Shown here: piece after piece, positions 11,848-17,731 of the stretch
Layout of the letters: every line of letters starts with the position of its first letter
How positions within the stretch are numbered: position 1 is the stretch's first letter
From: CAZFZQ01 sp964522845
GTDB lineage: Bacteria > Patescibacteriota > Patescibacteriia > GCA-002772895
Length of the DNA: 17,731 nt
Direction of reading: 5' to 3'
Assembly: GCA_964522845.1 (NCBI GenBank)
Contig: CAZFZQ010000014.1
Span: 1-17,731 of the forward strand
Position numbers and translations under genes: made by a program
The notes under the pieces: model-generated
The model's input: the letters and a program-made list of their open reading frames with translations, nothing else
Told to the model about the DNA's origin: nothing
The model's database searches: none

Positions 11848-14667
11848 ATGCCGAACGGCCAAAATCATAATCAATTTATCCGCATTCGCGGAGCGCGAGT
11901 CAATAACCTAAAAGGGGTAAATGTTGACTTGCCAAAAAATAAATTTATCGTCATCTCGGGGCTCTCGGGCTCGGGAAAATCTTCTCTCGCTTTTGATACT
12001 ATCTATGCCGAAGGCCAGCGCCGGTACATGGAATCACTCTCCAGCTACGCGCGGCAATTTTTGGAAACGCAAGACCGCCCGGACGTGGATGAAATGACCG
12101 GCCTCTCCCCCACCATCGCCATTGACCAGCGGAGCATGTCGTCCAACCCGCGCTCCACGGTCGGCACCATCACGGAAATTTATGATTTCTTGCGCTTGCT
12201 TTTCGGGCGCATCGGAATTCCGCACTGCCCGCAGGACGGACAGGTTTTGGGCAAGCTGGAAATTATTGACATCGCGCATAAAATAAAAACGCTTTGCAAA
12301 ACGCAGGATGTAAAAATCATGGTCCCGCTTTCGCATAAAGACAAAAAAGAACACAAACGCGTGCTAATGGAGATGACAAAAAACGGCGTAACGGAAATTC
12401 GTTTCAATGAAAAGTTTTACCCCATAGAAGATTTTATCAAGCAAGAACAGCCGGAGGGCACGTTGCACAATATCGAAATTGTCGTCCTCACCTTGAAGAG
12501 CAAAGAAAAAAAGAACGATGACGAATTTTTGAAAATGGTGCGTATGTATTTGGACTGGGGCAACGGCATTATCACTCTTTATTTATCTGAGAAAAAAGAA
12601 ACGCTCACGCTGTCGGAAAATTTCGCCTGCCCCAAGTGCCACTTCACCATCAAAGAATTGGAGCCGCGGCTTTTTTCTTTCAACAATCCCTACGGCGCGT
12701 GTTCCGCTTGCGGAGGCCTGGGCGTAAAACAAGTGGTGGATGTTGATTTGGTAATTCCAAATAAAAAATTGACCCTGGCGCAAGGCGCGATAAAACCGTG
12801 GACGCGTATTTCCGGCAACAGCTCGTGGTACGGAAAGATTATTTCCGAGGTGGCGGCAAAATATAATTTCAACGTGAACGCGCCAACCGGCGACCTTTCA
12901 AAAAAAGCCTTGGATATAATAATGAATGGCACGGGCGAAACGGAATATGTGATTGATGACAAAAAAACATATTTTGAAGGCGTAGCGAAAAATCTTGAAG
13001 ACCGCTACCGCGAAGCCGACTCCGATTACATGCGCAAAGAAATTGAGGGCTATATGCGGACCATGATTTGCCCCGCGTGCGCCGGCAAACGGTTAAATCC
13101 CGTGGCTCTTTTGGTAACAATTGATAAATACAATATCGCAGACTTGGTCAATTTGCCTTTGCAAAAAGCTATTGACGCTTTCGCGGCGCTTGCGGAAAAA
13201 CTTGACCCCACGGAGAAAAAAATCGCGGAGCTGGCGCTAAAAGAAATTGTCAGCCGCTTAAAAAATTTATGCGAAGTGGGGCTGGGGTATCTTTCACTTG
13301 ACCGCTCCATCACCACTTTGTCCGGCGGCGAAGCACAGCGCGTCCGGCTTTCCACGCAAATTTCATCCGATTTGTCCGGCGTGATTTATATTTTGGACGA
13401 ACCAACGGTGGGCCTGCACGAACGCGACACGGGAAAACTCTTAACAACTTTAAAAAAATTGCGCGACAGCGGCAACACCGTCATTACCGTGGAACACGAT
13501 TTGGCCACCATCCGCGCGGCGGACTGGATTGTTGATATCGGCCCGGGCGCGGGAGAATACGGCGGACAAATTATCGCGGAAGGTTCGCCCGCGGAAATTA
13601 AAAAAAATCCCAATTCCATCACCGGCGGCGTCTTGTCCGGCAAAAAGAAAATCACGATTCCGGAAACACGGAGAGCTGGCAATAAAAAATTTCTCACGAT
13701 TTTTGGCGCCACAGGCAACAACCTGAAAAATATTGATATAAAGCTTCCTTTGGGAAAATTGGTTTGCGTGGCCGGCGTTTCCGGTTCGGGCAAATCAACT
13801 TTGATAATTGATACATTGGCGACAGCGCTTTCGGCGCATTTTTACCGCAGTAAAGAATTGCCCGCGCCGCATAAATCCATCAAAGGTTTGGAAAATATTG
13901 ATAAAGTGATTTCCATCGACCAGTCTCCCATTGGCAAAACTCCGCGCTCCAACCCCGCGACTTACACCGGCGTTTTTACGGCTATCCGCGATTTATTTAC
14001 CGAAGTTCCGGAAGCAAGAATGAAAGGTTATGACGCGGGAAAATTTTCTTTCAATGTCAAAGGCGGCGGCCGGTGCGAAACCTGCGGCGGCGAGGGCTAT
14101 ATGCAAATTTCCATGCAATTTTTGCCGGATGTTTTTATTGAATGCAAAGACTGCAACGGCAAACGCTACAACAAAGAAGCGCTGGAAATACACTGGAAAG
14201 GAAAAAATATCGCCGACGTTTTGGCCATGTCGGTACAGGAGGCGCGGGAATTTTTTACGGATAACGCGCTGATCCACGACAAGCTCTCGGTTTTGTTTGA
14301 TGTTGGTTTGGGATATTTACGCCTTGGACAGCCGGCAAACAAATTGTCCGGCGGCGAAGCGCAACGCGTCAAACTCGCGACCGAACTTTCGCGCCGCGAA
14401 ACAGGCCGAACTTTTTATATTTTGGACGAACCCACGACCGGACTTCATTTTGACGATATGAAGCGCCTGCTTGATGTTTTGAATTTATTGGTGGACAAAG
14501 GCAACACGGTTTTGATAATTGAACACAATATTGATGTGATAAAATCGGCTGATTGGGTGATTGATATGGGGCCGGACGGCGGCGACAAAGGCGGCTACAT
14601 CATCGCCGAAGGCACGCCGGAAGAAATAAAAGACAATAAAAAATCGGTAACGAGAAAATATTTATAA
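11827..14667 (+). CDS. uvrA: UvrABC excinuclease subunit A
   Basis: An ABC-ATPase damage sensor of nucleotide excision repair, about 946 aa, usual length. The first Walker A is GLSGSGKS at 45-52. The UvrB-binding and insertion regions follow with a zinc module (CPKC...CSACGG) and a CPACAGKR element, then signature LSGGEAQRV and Walker B YILDEPTVGLHERD. The second half repeats the plan: GVSGSGKS, zinc finger CETCGGEG...CKDCNGKRYN, LSGGEAQRV and YILDEPTTGLHFDD. All motifs are intact. Start choice: 11827 lies 10 nt after a TATACT box, like the other leaderless genes here. The alternative ATG at 11848 matches the family N-terminus a little better, and 11818 would precede the transcription start. 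There is no SD at any of them. tRNA-Pro follows 4 nt after the stop. Confidence 0.95.
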   Translation: MKSLPFFMPNGQNHNQFIRIRGARVNNLKGVNVDLPKNKFIVISGLSGSGKSSLAFDTIYAEGQRRYMESLSSYARQFLETQDRPDVDEMTGLSPTIAIDQRSMSSNPRSTVGTITEIYDFLRLLFGRIGIPHCPQDGQVLGKLEIIDIAHKIKTLCKTQDVKIMVPLSHKDKKEHKRVLMEMTKNGVTEIRFNEKFYPIEDFIKQEQPEGTLHNIEIVVLTLKSKEKKNDDEFLKMVRMYLDWGNGIITLYLSEKKETLTLSENFACPKCHFTIKELEPRLFSFNNPYGACSACGGLGVKQVVDVDLVIPNKKLTLAQGAIKPWTRISGNSSWYGKIISEVAAKYNFNVNAPTGDLSKKALDIIMNGTGETEYVIDDKKTYFEGVAKNLEDRYREADSDYMRKEIEGYMRTMICPACAGKRLNPVALLVTIDKYNIADLVNLPLQKAIDAFAALAEKLDPTEKKIAELALKEIVSRLKNLCEVGLGYLSLDRSITTLSGGEAQRVRLSTQISSDLSGVIYILDEPTVGLHERDTGKLLTTLKKLRDSGNTVITVEHDLATIRAADWIVDIGPGAGEYGGQIIAEGSPAEIKKNPNSITGGVLSGKKKITIPETRRAGNKKFLTIFGATGNNLKNIDIKLPLGKLVCVAGVSGSGKSTLIIDTLATALSAHFYRSKELPAPHKSIKGLENIDKVISIDQSPIGKTPRSNPATYTGVFTAIRDLFTEVPEARMKGYDAGKFSFNVKGGGRCETCGGEGYMQISMQFLPDVFIECKDCNGKRYNKEALEIHWKGKNIADVLAMSVQEAREFFTDNALIHDKLSVLFDVGLGYLRLGQPANKLSGGEAQRVKLATELSRRETGRTFYILDEPTTGLHFDDMKRLLDVLNLLVDKGNTVLIIEHNIDVIKSADWVIDMGPDGGDKGGYIIAEGTPEEIKDNKKSVTRKYL

Positions 14668-14671
14668 TCGC

Positions 14672-14742
14672 CGGGGCGTAGTATAACGGCATTATGCAAG
14701 GCTGGGGGTCTTGTGACCCGGGTTCAACTCCCGGCGCCCCGA
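14672..14742 (+). tRNA. tRNA-Pro (anticodon GGG)
   Basis: Acceptor CGGGGCG (14672-14678) pairs with CGCCCCG (14735-14741), discriminator A at 14742. The C1-G72 pair is typical of tRNA-Pro. The anticodon stem CAAGG/TCTTG holds loop CTGGGGG, giving anticodon GGG (reads CCC and CCU). The T arm is CCGGG-TTCAACT-CCCGG. The D stem is weak and the D loop short, so the molecule is compact at 71 nt. No CCA is encoded. It starts 4 nt after the uvrA stop, so it probably comes from the uvrA transcript. Confidence 0.88.
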
Positions 14743-14754
14743 ATTAACACCTGC

Positions 14755-14783
14755 TTGACATTTTTTCGTATTTGTGTGAAAAT
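14755..14783 (+). promoter_or_regulatory. Putative rplS promoter
   Basis: TTGACA (14755-14760), 17 bp, GAAAAT (14778-14783) with TG-T upstream (extended -10). It would leave a leader of about 18 nt without an SD. Confidence 0.5.
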
Positions 14784-14807
14784 AGCTTTATATTAAATAA
14801 TACTTAT

Positions 14808-15197
14808 ATGGCAGAAGAAACAAAGCAAGAAACCAAGCCGGAGGCTGTAAAAAATCCTTCTTCGCATGAAGCTACGAAGGACAAGGGATTTTCCAACTTA
14901 AAGCCGGGAATGACCGTAAAAGTTCATCAAAAAATCATGGAAGCGGGCAAAAAGGAAGGTGAAATGAAAGAAAGAATCCAGATTTTTGAAGGCATTATCC
15001 TTTCTATCCGCGGCGCGGGAATGTCCAAAACCATGACCGTGCGCAAAATGTCCGAGGGCGTGGGCGTGGAAAAAATATTTCCTCTCTATATGCCGACAAT
15101 CGTGAAGATTGAGCCGGTAAAACAAGCTGAAGTCCGCCGAGCAAAACTTTATTACCTCCGCGATTATAAGAAAAAACTCAAAGAGAAAAAAATATAA
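14808..15197 (+). CDS. rplS: 50S ribosomal protein L19 (bL19) with N-terminal extension
   Basis: A 129-aa protein. Residues 31-129 match bL19: LKPGMTVKVHQKI, ERIQIFEGIILSIRGAG, MTVRKMSEGVGVEKIFPLYMPTI and VRRAKLYYLRDYKKKLKEK. It sits at the 30S-50S interface of the ribosome. Residues 1-30 are an extension not needed for the fold; it contains PSSHEATKDKG. Its 17-nt coding core CTTCGCATGAAGCTACG (14860-14876) also occurs, in the same frame, in the RNase J extension. The ATG at 14808 fits the MAEETKQE start; no SD is seen. The gene follows tRNA-Pro and ends at a terminator shared with ndk. Confidence 0.95.
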   Translation: MAEETKQETKPEAVKNPSSHEATKDKGFSNLKPGMTVKVHQKIMEAGKKEGEMKERIQIFEGIILSIRGAGMSKTMTVRKMSEGVGVEKIFPLYMPTIVKIEPVKQAEVRRAKLYYLRDYKKKLKEKKI

Positions 15198-15245
15198 GGA
15201 TAATGCTAATGTGCCTTTGGCGCCACAAATAATTCTAATAAAAGA

Positions 15246-15272
15246 CCCCGCAAAAATTCCGCGAGGTTTTTT
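15246..15272. terminator. Bidirectional terminator between rplS and ndk
   Basis: CCCCGC (15246-15251), 9-nt loop, GCGAGG (15261-15266), one mismatch, then TTTTTT on the plus strand. On the minus strand the hairpin is followed by TCTTTTATTAG. It serves the convergent genes on both sides. Confidence 0.75.
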
Positions 15273-15317
15273 ATTATTCGCATTATTAGTGGGCGTCATC
15301 GCCATTCGTATTTATCC

Positions 15318-15809
15318 TTATAACGTATGCGCTTCGTGCACGGTTTTGTATTCGCAAACCTCATCTTCGTTAAACCAGAGCCAAACTTCGCGTTCAGCAT
15401 CGGCCGCGTCAGCCGAGGCATGGATTAAATTTTCCACCACTTTATTTTTTTCATCCGCGTGAGAATAGCTAACATGCGAAAAGTCGCCGCGAATGGTGCC
15501 GGGCGCGGAGGCTTTCGGTTCGGTAGCGCCAACCATTTTTCTGACATTTTCAATCGCGTTTACGCCTTCAATAACTATGGCCAAGACCGGGCCGCTTTTC
15601 AAAAAATCAACCAAAAATTCCCTGACTTTTTTTCCGCGCCGTTTTTCAATGTCTTCGGTGTAATGCTTTAACGCATGCGCTTCGTCCGACTGGCGGAGTT
15701 TCATGGCCACAACTTTCATGCCCGCGTCTTCAAAACGGGACAAGATCCTGCCCATCAATCCCCTCTTTACTCCATCCGGTTTTATGAGAACGAGTGTTTT
15801 TTCTATCAT
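15318..15809 (-). CDS. ndk: Nucleoside diphosphate kinase
   Basis: A 163-aa protein. MIEKTLVLIKPDGVKRG opens the fold. RRGKKVREFLVDFLKSGP, GVNAIENVRKMVGATEP and APGTIRGDF follow, and His130 in NLIHASADA is the phosphohistidine of the ping-pong reaction that equalises NTP pools. Between RGDF and the active-site His there is an insertion (SHVSYSHADEKNKVVE) that lengthens the protein relative to the ~140-aa standard form; similar insertions occur in some bacterial lineages. The start at 15809 matches the family; an in-frame ATG 45 nt upstream has no family support. The gene lies 37 nt after the ComEC-type lactamase gene, same direction, probably one transcript. Confidence 0.95.
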   Translation of the reverse strand: MIEKTLVLIKPDGVKRGLMGRILSRFEDAGMKVVAMKLRQSDEAHALKHYTEDIEKRRGKKVREFLVDFLKSGPVLAIVIEGVNAIENVRKMVGATEPKASAPGTIRGDFSHVSYSHADEKNKVVENLIHASADAADAEREVWLWFNEDEVCEYKTVHEAHTL

Positions 15810-15846
15810 ATATTTTTGTTTAATTATTTCTTCCAACATATCACAT

Positions 15847-16707
15847 CTACTCAAAATTTACAATTATGTCCCCCGATTCGTCCGTGCGCAAATATTTGAT
15901 GCCCAGATTTTCCAAGCGCTTCAAAATAATATTCGCCGGATGGCCATATTTGTTATCCGCGCCCGCGGAAATCACGGCAAGCTTCGGCCCGACGGCTTTT
16001 AAAAATTCTTTTGTTGATGAAAATTTGCTGCCATGATGCCCGACTTTCAAAATATCTGACGAAACGTCCGCGCCGCGGCCCAACAGATTTTCTTCCGTCG
16101 TTTCCGTCGCATCACCGGTAAAAAGGATGCTTATACCCGAATCCCCCATCGGCTTCGCCACTTCCCCCTTGATTACAAGAGGGAAGATAAATTTAAAAAC
16201 TAAGCTGTAGTCGTTGGTCTCGTGCTTTACTTCCGGCACCGGATGTTTTTCGTCAGGGTATAGAAAATCTATTTTTCCTACCGGCAAATCAATGCCAAAA
16301 TTTTCATTCGCAACGGTTATCTTTCCTTGCGCCAATTTTTTAAATTCCCGCCACTCCGGCGAATCGGACTCGTCGCCGTTTACAATCACGCGTTCTACAA
16401 AATACCGCCGCAAAATTTCCACCGCGCCCACAAAATGATCCGCGTCCGGATGAGAAATAATCAGGTATTCTATTTTGCGGTCAAAGTACGGCATATATTT
16501 TCCTACGCACCCGGCAAGCGAATTATCCGGTCCGCCATCAACAATAATTTGCGTGGCACCCATCACAATCATGGCGCCGTCGCCCTGCCCCACGTCGCAA
16601 AAAATAACCCTTTGTTGATTCGCCAAGCGATATTGGCCGATAATAAAAATATCCAAAAAAATAATCAGAATCAGTGGCCAAATAAGTTTTTTGCTAAAAT
16701 CTTTCAT
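15847..16707 (-). CDS. ComEC-type metallo-beta-lactamase, separate gene
   Basis: A 286-aa protein. It has one N-terminal membrane anchor (about 8-24), then VIFCDVGQGDGAMIV, IIVDGGP, the metal motif HPDADH at 86-91, LFTGDAT, GHHGSKFSST and a C-terminal SAGADNKYGHP. These are the motifs of the C-terminal nuclease-like domain of ComEC/Rec2, here encoded on its own. It starts 14 nt inside the 3' end of the competence-domain gene, with GAAGAG as a weak SD, so translation is probably coupled. It likely degrades the non-transported DNA strand during uptake, with the active site outside the membrane. That role is inferred from ComEC; a free-standing lactamase could act elsewhere. Confidence 0.87.
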   Translation of the reverse strand: MKDFSKKLIWPLILIIFLDIFIIGQYRLANQQRVIFCDVGQGDGAMIVMGATQIIVDGGPDNSLAGCVGKYMPYFDRKIEYLIISHPDADHFVGAVEILRRYFVERVIVNGDESDSPEWREFKKLAQGKITVANENFGIDLPVGKIDFLYPDEKHPVPEVKHETNDYSLVFKFIFPLVIKGEVAKPMGDSGISILFTGDATETTEENLLGRGADVSSDILKVGHHGSKFSSTKEFLKAVGPKLAVISAGADNKYGHPANIILKRLENLGIKYLRTDESGDIIVNFE

Positions 16708-17731
16708 TCTCTTCTTTAACTTTTTTAATAGTAAAAATAATGAGCGTGAAATAAATCGCGAGCATCAGCCAGAAATTTATTCTTACCTGCCAGATGCCAA
16801 AATGGAGCGAACCGAAAAAATTTATAACCTTAACAATAAAATCCATTACCGCCACGGCCGGCAAAAATAAAATTTGCGCGGCAAAGATTCCGTGCGGCAG
16901 AGCGGAAACAAATACCGCGGGTAATGATAATGGGATGGCCAAGGCCACGAAAGGCAAAATAATAAGATTTGCGGGAAGCGCCCACAAAGAAACGGTGCCA
17001 AAAATATAAAGCGAAATCGGCAAAGTAAAAATTATGGCCGAAACCGTGGTGGCAATATTTTCCCGCATAATGCCTTTGGGAATTTTATGAAAAATATTTT
17101 GAACTATGCCGGAAAAATAAATCAATCCGAAAGTGGCGCAGGCGGAAAGCCAAAAACCCGCGTCATAAATCAAACGAGGATTTATCAAAAACATTAACGT
17201 TATGGCGTAAAGCAACCCGCGGCCGGCAGAATTCAACCGGCCGGATTTTTGCGCGTAAAGAGCAACCGAACCCATTATTGCCGCGCGCAAAACCGAAGGC
17301 GTTAAGCCGGTGAAAAGCGCGTAGATAAAAATCGCGCCGGACATCAGATAAAACGCCTTCTGCCGGCGCACACGAAAAACAAAAAGCGCGGGCATAAAAA
17401 GCTGTGCCAAAAAAGTGATGTTCCATCCGGAGATGGCAACAATGTGCGCCGTGCCTGTGTTTTTAAAATTTTGCGATAAACTTTCGGGGATGGAGTTTCT
17501 CGCGCCCAAAAGCAGACCGCCTAAAAATGACGCGAATGGCTCATGCAAAGTTAAATTTATTTTTTCCACCAAAAAATTTTTGGCTGATAAAATATTTGTC
17601 ATTGCGAGCGACCAAAGGGAGCGTGGCAATCTCATCTGAGTTTGCCGCGCTTCGCTCGCAACTTCGGCTTCGTCGGGGACTCCTCGCAATGACACTATGT
17701 CCGGCCTAAAACATTGCGCGCCGATATTTTG
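16694..17731 (-). CDS. comEC: ComEC/Rec2 competence membrane channel, 3' portion, with in-frame repeat
   Basis: The frame is open to the right edge, so the gene starts beyond the window; 345 residues are visible. The first (NIGAQCFRPDI) look like the end of the DUF4131 N-terminal domain. A 32-residue stretch follows that is entirely the translation of the GTCATTGCGAG repeat. The competence domain comes next: FASFLGGLLLGARNSIP, then GTAHIVAISGWNI, then about seven to eight membrane helices to the end. It forms the channel for single-stranded DNA import. The usual C-terminal lactamase is a separate overlapping gene. A GTG at 17695 inside the repeat could be mistaken for the start; I reject it because the upstream frame is open and ComEC-like. 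Confidence 0.85.
   Translation of the reverse strand, partial: QNIGAQCFRPDIVSLRGVPDEAEVASEARQTQMRLPRSLWSLAMTNILSAKNFLVEKINLTLHEPFASFLGGLLLGARNSIPESLSQNFKNTGTAHIVAISGWNITFLAQLFMPALFVFRVRRQKAFYLMSGAIFIYALFTGLTPSVLRAAIMGSVALYAQKSGRLNSAGRGLLYAITLMFLINPRLIYDAGFWLSACATFGLIYFSGIVQNIFHKIPKGIMRENIATTVSAIIFTLPISLYIFGTVSLWALPANLIILPFVALAIPLSLPAVFVSALPHGIFAAQILFLPAVAVMDFIVKVINFFGSLHFGIWQVRINFWLMLAIYFTLIIFTIKKVKEENERF
17597..17694. repeat. GTCATTGCGAG repeat with 12-bp inverted ends, inside comEC
   Basis: The ends TGTCATTGCGAG (17597-17608) and CTCGCAATGACA (17683-17694) are perfect inverse copies. The core between the GTCAT and ATGAC ends is 96 bp, a multiple of three, with no stop in the comEC frame. 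The left third matches the intergenic copy at 5155-5191. There is no obvious target duplication. Confidence 0.8.

Noticed and set aside
14672..14742. Reading the tRNA as His because GTG sits in CTTGTGA
   Set aside because: A GTG anticodon would leave no pairing anticodon stem. The CAAGG/TCTTG stem with loop CTGGGGG pairs correctly and gives Pro(GGG), consistent with C1-G72.
15198..15245. Possible riboswitch or extra gene between rplS and its terminator
   Set aside because: Only a short AT-rich spacer with no strong fold or frame.
15211..15462. 83-codon plus-strand frame downstream of rplS
   Set aside because: It reads through the rplS/ndk terminator and the antisense of ndk, with no family resemblance and no start signal.
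17693..17695. GTG as the start of the ComEC competence gene
   Set aside because: It lies at the edge of a repeat and the frame is open upstream to the window edge with ComEC-like residues, so the gene is cut by the window.

Overview
The window looks like a chromosomal segment of an ultra-small Candidate Phyla Radiation (Patescibacteria, probably Parcubacteria-type) bacterium. Signs are a type IV secretion pilin-like membrane protein next to a DsbA-like protein, RNase J, a ComEC divided into two genes, tRNAs without encoded CCA, very tight gene packing, and many genes without a Shine-Dalgarno (SD) sequence. TGA is used as an ordinary stop, so the code appears standard. The taxonomic call is inference; there is no rRNA in the window.

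Layout. 1-85: first codons of trpS (minus). 95-2151: a two-gene restriction-modification module (adenine methyltransferase, then a PD-(D/E)XK nuclease overlapping it by 4 nt), visibly more AT-rich than its surroundings. 2152-2270: a palindromic divergent promoter region and a candidate ~69-nt structured RNA on the plus strand. 2281-5041: four minus-strand genes (108-aa unknown, DUF2914 membrane protein, 79-aa Cys-rich protein, 244-aa membrane protein). Three of these carry strong SDs, and near-identical terminator hairpins recur here. 5042-5293: terminator plus several dispersed palindromic repeats. 5294-7156: RNase J with a repeat-derived N-terminal extension, its start codon abutting a 149-bp MITE-like element. 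7334-7416: tRNA-Leu(CAG). 7429-9261: membrane-anchored peptide-binding protein. 9262-9376: GGTTAG-type repeat array. 9377-9598: secG under a consensus promoter. 9655-9795: repeat pair. 9806-9925 and 9963-11781: a 39-aa basic protein divergent from a DsbA-like/T4SS-pilin operon. 11827-14667: uvrA. 14672-14742: tRNA-Pro(GGG). 14808-15197: rplS. 15246-15272: shared terminator. 15318-17731: ndk, ComEC-type metallo-beta-lactamase and ComEC competence domain (minus, running off the right edge).

The genes are mostly housekeeping: translation (trpS, rplS, two tRNAs), RNA decay (RNase J), DNA repair (uvrA), secretion (secG), nucleotide balance (ndk) and DNA uptake (ComEC, T4SS-like pilin). The most distinctive signals are non-standard. 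Dispersed palindromic repeats appear to have been captured in frame inside proteins (ComEC, RNase J, L19). Six genes have a -10 box only 8-11 nt from the start codon, implying leaderless mRNAs, in contrast to the SD-led genes at 2.3-5.0 kb. A small RNA gene candidate lies back-to-back with the restriction-modification promoter.
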